64,000 nt of DNA, taken from contig ML986640.1 of the NCBI GenBank assembly GCA_010094045.1, positions 187,469 through 251,468 of the forward strand, written 5' to 3'. The DNA is from Lojkania enalia (lineage: Eukaryota > Ascomycota > Dothideomycetes > Pleosporales). The notes below the pieces were generated by a model. The model was not told where the DNA came from, ran no database searches, and was given only the letters and a program-made list of their open reading frames with translations. The translations under genes were made by a program, and so were the position numbers. Below, piece after piece: positions 44,333 to 56,944 of this stretch. The first letter of the stretch is position 1. Every line of letters starts with the position of its first letter.

Positions 44333-45240
44333 AAGTTACATCTGAAAGCCATGGATGTGGCAACGCTTCCTGGCCCGTGATCCGTCTTTTTGGATATAGA
44401 CTTGTCATCTTTCCAACTGGGTCCTTGAAGTCGTGATCAATGTCTTTCTACAAGGCCAATGGCACCAGCGGGCACTCGTAATTAAACCCCTCTACAATAA
44501 CGGTGAATAACTGAACCCAAAAATTGTCTCCTAGATACTCAATAATGCCACTGAAACTCTCCAGATCAGCAAAGTAGGATAGCTATCGTTTCAGTACAAC
44601 AGCAAGCTCGTCCTCACCTTCTTGGAGCTCTTCATCGTCGACTACAAAATGGCCTATTTGTTAAGGGCCTCAATGCACTAAATATGAACAAGTCGACGAA
44701 GGAAGGTGTCTCAGTAATGTAGAACTCACGGTGACCTCGAAAGAGATGATGACTGAAGGCTTGACCAGATGAGTGAGCCTCTGGATTTCTCCACATCCAA
44801 TCGCCAACTTCCCTTCCAACAATGGTACAATCATCTGAAAGATATACAGCGTCTTACATGTCATCAATATAGACACAGTCGACTATAATCATACCGTTTG
44901 TTGTTTCGTTCCAATCGATCATAATGTTGTTGGCTTTGAAGTCCGTATGCACAATGCCTTTCTCACATAATGTCGCAATTCGGCGAAGAGAATCTCTCAA
45001 ACTTCACTTCACTAAGGAAACTGGTATATATTTTCATGCATAGGAAGGCAGGTGGTTCTTGAAATACTAGTAGGCAAGCATGTATTGGTCTGGAAATGTC
45101 TTTGGCTACACGAATGTACGGCGAGTACGAAAGATCGTTATACATGCATCAACAATACTAGAAATCATTTTCGGGATGCTCTTTAAGACGTAGCGATGGC
45201 TACCGGCTCTATAAAGAACAAATTGGGCAATTGAACGTAC
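44333..45240 (-). pseudogene. Broken fungal serine/threonine protein kinase gene
   Basis: Minus-strand pieces read in kinase order from 45240 downward: VLYRAGSHRYVLK (N-lobe lysine region), DLSYSPYIRVAKDI, PPAFLCM, LRDSLRRIATLCEKGIVH, the catalytic loop HTDFKANNIMIDW (about 44900-44950), DAVYLSDDCTIV, the APE-region equivalent VGDWMWRNPEAHSSGQ, DDEELQEGEDELAVVLK, and a C-lobe end RRITGQEALPHPW. Lesions: a +1 frameshift near 45000 between SEVK and LRDSLRR; a stop at the DFG-equivalent position (IDDM-stop-DAVYL); stops after VLKR and within LAL-stop-KDIDHDFKD. The order of pieces matches a kinase family common in Pezizomycotina. Short introns may also be present, but not all lesions can be explained by them. 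It lies right beside the AT-rich block and may have been silenced or decayed with it. Confidence 0.75.
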
Positions 45241-45490
45241 TATTTGAATCCCTACCAAGGGATGGATGTACGCCTACGACGCAAGATAAGCGCAACCAAT
45301 TGGACCTCTACTTTCCTGCAAAATTCGCTCGATGAGATATCAGCGGTCTAATTAATTGATAGTCCGCGTGATGGGAGTCGTTGTGGTAAACTAGACGCCG
45401 CTAACGTGCGTCCACCCGTAACGGAACAACTGCGGTAACGGAACAGACCGTAAGTGCTTCGACTTCACAGCATCAGAATATCTACACGTT
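45241..45490. other. Transition to AT-rich, RIP-affected block
   Basis: Mixed-composition sequence with the repeated word GTAACGGAACA (45418 and 45434). After about 45490 the sequence becomes strongly AT-rich and TpA-rich to the end of the window. Confidence 0.5.
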
Positions 45491-46581
45491 TCTTTATTAT
45501 TCCGATCTTTCCTTTATGTTATATACTAAGATAACTCTTAAACCCCTCTAGCCATACTAATACGAAAAATATATTCATATATATGTCTACCCTAATAACT
45601 ATCTATTAATACTCTATACTCTCTTATACCTACTTAAATATCCTTCTAGCGCGTATAATAGCTCTCTAAACTACTTTCTATACTACTATTTTAGTTTTAC
45701 TCTTTTCTATCTCTATTACCTATATAAGAAGAGAAAGTATATTATTAACTCTATATATTTATACTTATATATAGCTATATTTAATACTTTAATCTTATAT
45801 AAATATTTATTAAAGAATATTTTACCCGTTTATAAATATATAAAAATTGCTACCTAATTCTATCTAACTATTAATATAGCTCTACTAACTTGTCTAGGTA
45901 AAATACTATATTAATCTTCCTCTTAAATTTACCTATTCTAGCTTATTTTAGTAAAAGAGATTTTACTATTATATTAGCTCTTTTTAGTAATAGTTATATC
46001 TAATTCTAGAGAATACTATCTTTCTATAATATCTCCTCGCTCTCTTCTCTTATTATAGCTTTTACTAACCTATCTACCTACTTATTTTCTTTAACTTCTA
46101 ATATACCTTATAAATAAACGGCGTATATAAGTAAGCGGTCTATTCTATTAACTTTTTTAATCTTTATATATATATAGTTTAATAACTAAATAATATAATA
46201 GCAATTTATAATTTATATAATTATTCTATAGAAATTTTTATATCCTTTTAATATATATAAAAATTATATTTAGTCTTACTATAACTACTATAATATACTT
46301 TATACTATTTACTTATATCTAATTATACCCTAAATTAGTATATTATAGCTTAAATTTCCTTATTATCTTTTTTAATAATAATTATCTCTTTTTATATTTT
46401 TATTAGGGTCTTTTATACTTAAATCCGCTTTTTTTTTACTATTTCTATTTTATTACTACTTTATTTACTTCTTAAAGGCTAATAATTTTATTATATATTA
46501 ACGTAATCTAATATATTACTTTTATAAAGTCTTTTTTAAACTAATTTAACTTTTTAATAATAGAAGCTAGTAAAGAGTTTA
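45491..46581 (-). mobile_element. RIP-decayed remnant, possibly LINE (Tad-like) RNase H end
   Basis: On the minus strand, 46135 to about 46020 can be read as VYL-stop-GILEVKENK-stop-VDRLVKAI, resembling the end of a retroelement RNase H domain (consensus form PGH.GVEGNE.AD.LAK). The rest is too decayed to read. If right, this is the 3' end of a non-LTR retrotransposon whose front part was displaced by the adjacent LTR elements. All stops could arise by C-to-T or G-to-A change. Low confidence. Confidence 0.35.
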
Positions 46582-46954
46582 TATTAGTATAGATAAGATA
46601 ATAGGTCTAAATACAGTATAAATCTACTTAGAGGTATATAAGAGTATATAGGAGTTTTATAATAGTATAGATAAGATAATAGATCTAAATATAGTACGAA
46701 TCTATTTAGAGGTATATAAGAGTATATAGGGGTTTAGGGACCTAGAAATTCTATTAATACCTATAAGCCTTATATAAAAGAATATAGAAAAACTATCAAG
46801 CTATTTATAAGAGAGTATATAACTATATATAGATAGGAAAAGGAGTAGAATTAGGGGTAGAATAAGATAAATAAAAAGCTTTAGGATAAGATTATATATA
46901 AAGCTTTTTATAGAACGATTTCTTTATATTATTATACTACCCCCCTTTTTATAG
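46582..46954 (-). mobile_element. Family 2 copy 2', left piece: 3' LTR with polypurine tract
   Basis: 46582-46936 matches the 279-bp LTRs of the family 2 element at 50032-50310 and 56945-57223, but carries an internal tandem duplication of about 80 bp (start words AGTATAGATAAGATAATAG at 46587 and about 46666). 46937-46954 (CTACCCCCCTTTTTATAG) reads as a polypurine tract on the minus strand, next to the LTR as expected for a minus-strand element. The copy is then interrupted by element 1 and resumes at 60986. Confidence 0.8.
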
Positions 46955-47286
46955 TATTACGGATGTCCCTGCGGGAATCTCCGTACTAGACCTAATTAAG
47001 ATTTAAGACTCTATATAGCTGGAAGAATAAGGCTAATATAAAATACGTAACACGCTTAGCAGCTTAGTTAACTAAGTAACTAAATAAGAAGAATAGTAAG
47101 GGAACTAAATTGTATTTAAGAACCTTACGACTCTAACCTTTATAGCTCTTTATAGTTAACTTAAATATCCTTTACATACTCTACTTATATACTTCTATTA
47201 TAAGCTTATAAGAATAATCTCCCGTAATATATAATTACTTTTAGTTATTATACTATCTTATACCTAGTTAATTAGAGGCTGTTATA
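46955..47286 (+). repeat. 5' LTR of element 1
   Basis: It begins TATTACGGATG (ancestrally TGTTACGG) and ends GAGGCTGTTATA (ancestrally ending in ACA), i.e. TG...CA ends changed by RIP. It matches 60620-60985. Confidence 0.88.
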
Positions 47287-47679
47287 CTTTAACTACCCTC
47301 GTAAGGCTAGAAGAAGTAAGACTAGTTAAACTACCCTAGTTATAAGGAAAAAGATACCTTCGGTAAGTAACATAGAAAACTCACACAAGCAGAATATTGG
47401 GATTAGCTAGTAAGGCTACCTCTTTAGAGGTAGGTATAATAACTATATTTATAAAAATATAGAACGAATTAATATAATAATAGGAATAGCTAGTCCTAGT
47501 AGATAAATAGATAAGAAGCTTAAAGGAGACTTAAGACAGCCTTCTCAAAAGTTTTAAAGGAATATAAGGAATGGTTAATAGTAAATAAGGGATAGGACTT
47601 ACGGGAATTATCTAAAAACTCGAGTAAGTTAAAAAAGTATTACTAATAATATATTACTAACAATAAATTAAATTAGTAC

Positions 47680-48480
47680 TATTTAATAAGTTCGATGGAA
47701 CTAGGTCTAAACTTAAAGAATTCCTAGTAGTAGTAAGAATTTATATTAATATTAACCTCGATATTATTTAATATAAGAATAAGAAAGTACTATTTATAGG
47801 AGTATACTTAATAGGTAAACTATTTAACTAATTCCAGTCCTTTCTAATAGATTTTAAGAACCATACGGAAGAATACTAGAAGAGTAAAACTAAGATAATA
47901 TTTACGAGCCTAGTATACTTCTAATAGAAACTTAAACTAGCGTTTAGAGATATCAACGAAGTATAAGTAGTAGAAAATAGACTCTATAATCTAGTTTAAC
48001 TAAGATCTATTACCTTATATATATTAAGCTTTTAATAGCTCTCGAATAAAGTTGCCTAGGACGACTATAGTATAATAGTAAAATTCCGTAGAGGGTTGAA
48101 AATAGAAATAAGAAGAGTAATAATATATATAGAACAACCGTAGGATCTAGTATTATACTTCTAACTAGTAAAAAGGATTAATAACGAACTATACTAGTTT
48201 AAAAATAAGGAAAGATAAATATACTACTAAAGAGCACGCTTCTTAGTAAAAGCTACTAACGCGGGCGGACCTATAAATCTAAGTACTACTAGAGAAAAGA
48301 AGCCTAAGTTATAGGCAACTCAAGAAAAGAAGACTTAGAAGAAAGATATTAAGTACTATAATTATTAGAAACTAGGATATATAGTAAAGGAATGTCGAAG
48401 TAAAAAGAAAGAAAAGAGAAACTGGCCTATAGAAAATAAACCGTAGGAAGTAGGTAAAGAAAAACTAGCCGCAACTATAG
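47680..48480 (+). pseudogene. gag of element 1 with CCHC zinc knuckle
   Basis: It reads FDGTRSKLKEFLVVVRIYIN near 47690, then YLIGKLFN-stop-FQSFLIDF and NRLYNLV, the usual Gypsy gag (retrotrans_gag) layout. Near 48353 the zinc knuckle appears as KYYNY-stop-KLGYIVKECRSKKK, where Cys codons TGC/TGT have become TAC/TAT. It is full of TAG/TAA from CAG/TGG/CAA. Confidence 0.8.
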
Positions 48481-49469
48481 AATATAGAACCTTATATTAG
48501 TCCTTCTATAACGAAGATAAGTATTAAATATACTAACAACTTAAAGAAACTATAGGATATTAGTTTTAGAAGAAAATACAACTTACAGTAATATAAGAAT
48601 ATATAAAAAGATGGCTAGAAGAAGTTTAGAAAATATTAGATAAGGATAAAGAGATAAATACCCTATTACAAATAGAAGAAGCTACTATTAAAGTACTAAC
48701 ACCTAAACTAGTACCTAGAGTATATTTTATATACTAATAAGGAATAATCGAGTATAAATAGGGAACCCCGGCTCCTATAGCTACCCTATAAGAAGAACTA
48801 CCTATAAAGTTCTACGATAAAAATAGACTAGAATAAGATATTATCAACGTTTATAAAGAATAATAAAATATCTACCCTAGGGAAATCCGCTTCTTACACT
48901 TCTAAAAATGGATAGAAACAACGAAAGTAGTAGAAAAACACCTTAATATAATAGATTGGAATAAAGCTATATACATAGTATAGAAAGCAGTAGCCTTCTT
49001 ATAAAGTAAAATACTAGTAAAATACTAGGTACTAAAAGCATTACGAAATAAATAAGAATAGGATTATTAGGTTAGAGAAGATAATAACTCCTGTATAAAC
49101 TAACACCACCTAGTACATTTTAAGATAGTATAGATATTATATATTAAACGATAGTATAAAGCCTACTAAAAAAGAAAAGAAAATATAGGTATATAGCTAA
49201 GACGACTAAATAAAGATAAAGTACTAGGAAATTCTATAAAGTAAGAAGCTATAATAGAATAGAAAGTTACTAAATAAACCTAAAACTATATAGTATTTAA
49301 ACTTAAACCTCTACTACCTAAAGTATATATTAGAGGAAGATTATAGTATAAATACCTAAAACGGAAATGCCCGAAATATATATCTATAAAAGAAGTAATA
49401 GCCTATTAGTCTAAAATAACTTAGCTATATAGAAATATAGAAGAATACTATCTTATAATACCTAGATAA

Positions 49470-49810
49470 TACTACAGCTATAAAGTATATATATTTATTA
49501 ACAGTAGAGTAATAAAGAATTTTATAGCTAGTAATTATATTACTAGAAGAGGAATACTTATAGTATAACTAGAACAACCCTATATAATTTAAACTATAGA
49601 AGGGAAAGATTTCTAGAAGAAAGTTATATATACTATAGAACTAGAAGAATTCGAAATTTTAGGAACAACCTAATAAGAACAAATATTTTAAATTGTAGAA
49701 ATTACCAACTATAATATTATCCTAGGAATTCTATAGTTAAGAAAAGAAAACCCTTAGATAAACTAGTAAACGGGACGAATTATCCTTAAAAACTCTAGCT
49801 AATTAATTAA
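49470..49810 (+). pseudogene. Aspartic protease region of element 1
   Basis: VYIFINSRVIKNFIASNYI (about 49485) matches the retropepsin pattern (F/L)IDSGA..NFI with D to N and G to R changes, both G-to-A. Downstream ILGIL fits the second conserved block. Confidence 0.6.
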
Positions 49811-49869
49811 GGAACAACTTGCTGTAATAGTAAAAAAAGTAGTAAAAGAATTATTCCTAATAGGAAACG

Positions 49870-50031
49870 TATTATATAATATACCTAAGGAATACTAATA
49901 TTTAATAGAACAACTCTAAAAACTACTATAATATCTACCTAAATATAGAGAATACAATTATAAAATTAAACTATAACTAGAAAAAGAACTTAGATACGGA
50001 CTAATATATAGCCTAATACTAAGAGAAATAG
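49870..50031 (+). pseudogene. Reverse transcriptase of element 1, N-terminal part before the insertion
   Basis: It ends LRYGLIYSLILREI just before the family 2 element. The frame resumes after the insert at 57229 with ALE-stop-YIDEHLKKGIIRE. Removing 50032-57228 (insert plus one TSD copy) joins the two in one frame. Confidence 0.85.
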
Positions 50032-50310
50032 TATAACAGTATAGGTAAGATAATAGGTCTAAATGCGGTACGAATCTACTTAGAGGTATATAAGAGTACG
50101 TAGGGGTTTAGGGACCTAGGAATTCTATTAATATTTATAAACCTTATACGAAAGAATATAGAAGAACTACTAAACTACTTATAAGGGAGTGTACAACTAT
50201 ATACAGAAGGGAAAAGGGGTAGAACTAGGGGTAGAATAAGATAAGTAAAAAGCTTTAGGATAAGGTTATATATAAAGCTTTTTATAGAACAATTTCTTTA
50301 TATTATTATA
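50032..50310 (-). repeat. LTR of family 2 element (3' LTR in element orientation)
   Basis: 279 bp, TATAACAGTATAGG to ATTATTATA. It has the same length as the other LTR, and by eye the differences are transitions only (e.g. TTTATATTATTATA here against TTTGCATCGTTACA there). Confidence 0.9.
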
Positions 50311-51460
50311 CTACCCCTCTTTTTATAGGCTGATAGTCCCTATCTATACTAGTTTAGGAGGGAATCGGGGCTGTTACGGATGGGTTCTAGTATAAAGAAA
50401 TTTCTTTAAGAAGGTATTTACTAGTAAGGGCTAATACGCGCGGTTGCCTATAGAGATATATTTATTAATATAATGTTAAGTAAGGTTTTTATAGTAAGTA
50501 TAATTAACCTATATATTAGCTAGTAACTACTATCGTAACAGTTTATTAATATTGCAATTTCGTCGCGTATAGTAATAAGCGTTTACTAGCCTTAGTATAT
50601 TACCAAGTTGCTATTAGCTGAGCTTCCTTAACTAAATAATAACTTCTACTCCGTACGTATTATTACGCGTCTCTAGTACCGTTAATTATTAAAGTATTAC
50701 TAATACCTTATAGAAAAAATTAATTAATATACTACTCCGCCCGCCTTCTAGAGCCTCTTCGAAAGTCTTCTAAATTATCTACCTTTAGACTATATACGCG
50801 CTCGCTTGTAGGTAGTATATAATATTTACCTTTTAGTCCTTAAGATTAAAAAAATGCGAGTATTATACCTTATAAAATAAAAAGTATAACCCCGTACGAA
50901 TCGCATCTAATACTAGTAAGGTACTTACTACTAACGTACTTATAGATCCCCTTCTACTATAAGGAAGAGTTTCTAGTCCTCCGGGGCCATCTTAAACTAT
51001 AAGCAGCAGCCTAATATATAGGAGATAAGAAGAATAAAAAGGTAGCCTTTAAAGCTATTTCGGAGTCTGCTTACAGTCTAGTACTTATAGTCTAGGTTGT
51101 AAAGAGTTAGGAAGATAGCCTTCCTACAGCTAGTATCTAAGTAGCTTTATTCTACTAGGGTACTAAGTTACTCCGTCGGGTTTTAACCTTAGAGGCTCTA
51201 GTATCTAATCTTTAAGCTGATATTGCGGTGCTCTCGGGCGGCTAAAGACGAAGTAGAGAAGGTTTAGGGGGAGTCCGGAGGGAAAGAAGAGAAAGAAGAG
51301 TAAAAGAGAAGAGGACTAGAGAGGTATTTAATAGCCTGCTATTAGACCCTCCGGATTTTATAGAGGAGTAATTTCGGGCCTATACTTTAGTTTTTAAATC
51401 TACTACTCAACTCTTATATATTATTATCTACTAGGTAATCTATATTCTTTATACCATCTT
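50311..51460 (-). other. Region between chromodomain and 3' LTR of family 2 element
   Basis: About 1.1 kb with no protein I recognise. It is shared with copy 2' at 60991-62150, so it belongs to the family. It could be a long 3' UTR or a lost extra frame. Confidence 0.5.
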
Positions 51461-51469
51461 TATATACCT

Positions 51470-51640
51470 TAATCTATTTAGTTAGGGTTCTTAGGGGTCC
51501 TAGCTAATTCAGATACTTATTATAAAAAGCTCTTAGCTTATAAGGCGAACCTATAAAATTTAAGGCTTTATACTAGACTGGGTTAGAATTATATTCTACC
51601 CATTTTACACGGTATTTGAGGGTCTTATAATACAGCTTAC
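51470..51640 (-). pseudogene. Chromodomain at pol C-terminus of family 2 element
   Basis: Minus-strand reading TLKYRVKWVEYNSNPV-stop-Y followed by ALNFIGSPYKLRAFY, matching the chromovirus pattern (Y.VKW.GY....W.P...). Chromodomains of this kind direct integration towards heterochromatin in other fungi. Confidence 0.75.
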
Positions 51641-53649
51641 TGGCCAGTATTTCTTTAACCTCCTACTCTTCTACCCCCTTAATAGCGATAGTAGGTGGTT
51701 TCGGAGTTTCTTACCCTAATAGAAGGTTCTAGAGGTTCTTATATAGTAGGTTTAGTACGAAGATATTATATATTCTTAACCCTAGGGGTAGCTGTAGATA
51801 GTATAAGTTTCCAACCTATTCTAGTACTTTAAAAAGGCCTTCCTATTAATCGGATAGCTTTCAGCTCAGTCTCTAGACTGTAAGATTCTTAGTATTTAGG
51901 TAGACTATATTACTAATCTACTAATTAATTAGTTACTAGTAATAGTTAACGATAGATTATATACGATCCTAAGCCTTCTTAATATTAGCCTTTACAATTT
52001 TCTAGACTATATATATACGAGTTACTAGAGCTAAAATATCTTTATAATTTAATTTATCTATTATAGTAATAGGATTAATAGAATATTTCTAATCCCAACT
52101 CTAATAGGGCTTGGATCCGTATAAGATCTAATACGGGGATATTCTAATAGTTATATAAGGTAGAGTTACTTATACTCGGTCGATTATAAGTAATAGAGAA
52201 TTTTAGTTATTCTAGTAGAAGGATATAAAAGGGCGCAGTCTCTGATTAGTATACTTATTTATAATCTCTATCTATCTATTAGTCTCTTTATAATAAGTAG
52301 TAGATAGTTTAATTTTTACGCCTAAGATATAGTAGAATTTAAATTAGAAACTAGATATAAACTAAGGTCTTTAGTCTAAAATAATAGTTTCAGGTATATA
52401 GCTAAAGCGGTATACCTATTAAATAAATAATTCAACTATTCTCTATACGTTAATTATATGATAGTAGAAAATAGATATAGCTTATTTAGACAGGCGATTA
52501 ATTACTACTATAATTTAATTATATCCGGACTTATCTATAGAGAAATCTTTAAAGTTAATATATAGATACTATATTAGTTAATTTAGTATAGGAAGTAGAT
52601 AGATAAAACCTAGGGTTCGGGTTTATATTAGATAAGCTTTATAGTATAAGATGTAATTCTATATATATCGTTTATAAGTAGCTTCTATACCCTTCTAGTA
52701 GTACTTCTAGGATAGTAACTAATAGGTTTTAGTAGCGCTTAGGTATGCAGAGGATACTTAGTTATAAACCTCTTATATAAGTCGTATATAAAAGCCTAAA
52801 TCTAATAGGATATATAAATAATTATTATAGAGGAGTAGTCTATTCTCTATCTAATACTTGTAGGGTAAAAGTATGTGTTTCTGCGCGAAGGAGGCTTGGT
52901 TTTCCTATAGTAATATATCGATCAACTCTAGAGAGTTTAGTAATATAATCTACTCCTAGCTTTTAATAATATTTAGTATAGCCGCTTAAGTTATTATTTA
53001 GGTAATATAAGACTAGGCTAATTCGGCATTAATTCGGGGGTGAAGTTAATATAGTCTAAATAGAACTCTTAACCGGTTATTAGTTTAAGCCGCTTTTAAG
53101 TTTTCTATATCTTATTCGCGATGACTAAGGATATCTACTCTAGCGTTATTCTTACCTAGAGTATATTTAATTCGGAACTAATATTAAGCTAATTTCTTAG
53201 TCTAATAAACTTAATAAGTATTAAGTACCTTTATAGTTATAAAATATTCGAGTAAGCGATAATTAATATATACTAGAGTCCTAGTAGCTACTAAAGTAAG
53301 TTCTACTTTCTATTACTTAAACATAGTAATAATTGCGAATAGTTCCTTATTATAGATTTCTTAGTTTAGTTCCGAACTAGATAGAATCTTACTATAAAAT
53401 ACTATAGGGTACTATTTTCCGTTAAAATATTTCTATAATAGTACTTCTATAACTACTCTATTAGAAGTATTAGTTTCTATTTTTGTTTCTAATATAGGGT
53501 TAAAGTAGTAGAGAGTAGGTATACTTAATAGGGCTGACTTTAATTTCTTAAAGTTAATATTACATTCTAAAGTCTATACGAAAGGGGTTATAGAGTTCTA
53601 TAGTATAATAATTAGCTTTGCGACACGCGAGAATTCTGGTATAAACTAT

Positions 53650-54400
53650 TAGTAGAATCTAGTAAAACCTAAGAAGGATTTTACACCCGTTATAATAGTA
53701 GGTAGCTACTAGTTACGCAGTACTTCCACCTTCTCTAGATTAACCTTAAGGCCTTTATTTAAGAGGATATAGCTAAGATATTTAGTTCGGGTAATATAGA
53801 ATTTGCTCTTTTTAATATTAACTTATAACCCTACTTAATGTAATCTCTTAAGAACTTTCTTAACGTAGATAGCGTATATCGCCTCATCTTTAGAGTAGAT
53901 AAAGATATCGTTTAGGTAAGTAATATAGAAGTTATCTAGGTAGTCGATTAGTACGTTATTTATATAGCACTAGTAAGTTGCTAGGCTATTATACAATCTA
54001 AAAGGTAGAACTTTATACTTGTAGGTTCTATATCGAATCTAAAAGATAGTATATTCCTTAGAACTAGGGTCTATTTTAATCTTATTAAAGGCCGCGCGAA
54101 TATTAAACTTAGTAAAGATTACTACCTTAGTAGGTCTAGATAAGAATTTATCTATACGTAGTATCGGATATATATTTTTATAGATAAGAGTATTAAGTTT
54201 ACAATAATCTATACAGATATATAAGTTACTATTAGGTTTATAGATGTAAAGGATTAGAGATGCGAAAGAGCTCTAACTCTATTTAATATACCTATACTAT
54301 AGATTATCTATAATATACTTTTTAGTTGCCTCCAGCTCCTTAACATTCTACTTATACAATAGGCTGTAACTATTAAGGAGGGGTTTTATAAAGATAATCT
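53650..54400 (-). pseudogene. Reverse transcriptase of family 2 element
   Basis: Minus-strand YLNDIFIYSKDEAIYAIYVK (about 53935-53876), equal to the catalytic YLDD block with D to N. RNase H and integrase would follow leftward to about 52000. Confidence 0.75.
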
Positions 54401-55479
54401 TATAATTATAAGGGTGGTATTCTAGTAATTAATAAGCCGCAGTTTTACTAAATATATTCTAATACCTATAGTATTCGGATAGTAATTAGAGATTTACTAG
54501 TACTTCGTTTTCAGCCTCGTCTTCCAGCTCTAGGGCTTACTTATCTTTAATCAGCCGCTTAATTTCGTATAGAGATATAGAGAAAAACTCGTTCTCTTTC
54601 CTCTTTATATTAAAGTAGAAAGTATTAGCTAAGATAAGAGCGATAATAGGAGAATAGACTTTCTTTAGATTAGGTTTAGACTTTATTATATATGGGCGTA
54701 CGGGAGCTCTAAACTTATTTAAACTATAGACTATAGAAGACTAACGTAGTTTTAGTAGTTTTAATAGACCTTTAATATAATAGATAGTCGGACTGCGGGA
54801 CTACTAATACTAGTTCTTTTCCTATAGAGCGTCGCGTCGCTAGATATCTAGCTCTACCTTCTTATTATATACTGGCTGAGTTAATTGTATAAGAAGAGGA
54901 GGTAAAGGATTATAAGTAGTAAGATACTTAAAGGGCTATATAATCCGATTCTTATCTGTATCTAGCTGGAGTTGAAAATAATATAACTATTTAATGCTAA
55001 TAATATAATCCTGAGTACCTAAATCTATAATAATAAATAGGTAGTTTTAGATAGTTCTCTTATTAATTCGTAGATATAAGTAGATATACTAATTAACTAG
55101 GGTTTAGATTCAGTTCTAAAAACCTTTAATAGTAATTTTAAAGGATAAGCGCTGTACCGATATATATAGGGCTTAAGAGAGTAATCTAGCTACTATAGAA
55201 TTAAGGAATAGGAAGCCTTAAGCGCTAGTATTAATAAGGGCGTTTAGTTATATACTAACACCTTTTAAATATAGAATAGTAGGAATTTAGAAGTACTTTC
55301 CTCTAAACAAATATAACAAATTAATATTTAATAAGTTATACTTATTTAAGCCTAAGACGGAGAGTTTTTCTAAGCGTCTCTATTTCCCACTTAAGAACTA
55401 TCTAGGTAGTACTTACTTACGTCTAGAAACTCTTCTTCCTTAATCTCCTCTTATTTAACCTTTATCTCTTATACTCTAA

Positions 55480-56200
55480 GAACTATATATTTATTTGCGA
55501 AGTATTCTAGTTTACTATAATTATAGTAATTACCTAGGGTAGTATACCTTTCAGGTGCGAGAGTCTTATTAGGTAGTTAGAGAGCGATTATAGTAGAATA
55601 AGGTGTTAATACTAGGGTAGATCGAGGTAGTATTAGATCGTAGGTTACCTTAGATAAACTCTTAAAAGCCTTCTAATACTAATCTAAATTTGTTTTAGCT
55701 GCAACCTATAAGCTAACAGTTCGTTCTAGAAGGTTAGGAACGCTCCTCCTTTCTATATCATAAGCTGTTAAGTAGGCAACTATAGTATTAAAGAAGCCTT
55801 TCTATATAAGCTTAAAGCTAAGGTTTAGTATCTTTAGGCTGGGGAGAATCTTATCTTATAGGTAGAAGAACCACTTAGATTGAGATATAGATCCCCTAAT
55901 AGCTGTACTAATAAAGCAAGCTTTAAAAGTTGGGAATACTTCTCTCTTATTTATTCTTAAGACCTGAAACGCCTATTATACCTCTATCTCTTTATTACCT
56001 ATAATAAAATATGATTATAGAAGTAAAATCATTTCTTTAGTATTTTTAAACCGATACTAGTTCGATTTAGCTAGGTATTTTAGCTCTAGATACCCTTTTA
56101 CAGTACTAGAGGTATATTTCTATACTAACGCTATACGTATACGCTCTATCTGATAGTAATCTATATTAATCTTAAGTTGGTCTAGGATCGAGGCTTACTA
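55480..56200 (-). pseudogene. gag of family 2 element with zinc knuckle
   Basis: The minus-strand reading ends LAPERYTTLGNYYNYSKLEY then FANKYI, a CCHC knuckle with Cys to Tyr changes (TGT/TGC to TAT/TAC). Upstream it reads as a gag-like helical protein with scattered stops. Confidence 0.7.
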
Positions 56201-56944
56201 TTATTTAAATATAAGTTTGTTACTATCTATAAGATTTTTAATCTTAGGTATATATTTAGTAAGGTAGGCTTAAGGGGGCTTAGGAGTAGCTGAGAGGTTT
56301 CTTACTAGGAGAGTTGTAAAAGTTTCTCGGCGTATTATTAGTTCTAATTCGGTAGTTTATAGAGGTTAATTAGAACTAATAGTTCTCTATTATATTAAGC
56401 GTATAATCTCTTCTTATAAAATTACAATTTATTTCTTAAGGGTTAGTTTACTCTAATTTCCCTCTAAATTAGATAGGTTTTTTATTATAGGCCCTATAGA
56501 GAGGGGTCTACCTGTCGCAGGGCCCCCTATAGGAGGTAATAGTTGTTCTACACACGTAGATAGAAGCTTACTCTTACTACAACTTACGCGTGTATTAGTT
56601 CTAGTATAGGAATTAGAAGGTAAATTATAGTTAGATATTAGCGGTTGCCTCCGATTCTAATAGATTATTAGTAGTCTCTAAGTTTCTACCTAGGCGTACT
56701 CTACGCGGCTTTTCTAAAAGCAATCCTAATCGCAGGGGATAGGAAATTCTAAACCTAAAGGCTTTAGTTAATAAGAGATCTCTAAGATCTTATCTAGATA
56801 ACTAAATAATTTAATATAATAGTATATAAGTATTATAATCTAAACTAAATCGGGTGTGTTTTAGACTTAAATATAGTTAAATAAACAATCGATACGATAT
56901 TATTAAAGAGGCTATTACTAGTAGTATTAAGTTCTTCTATATAA

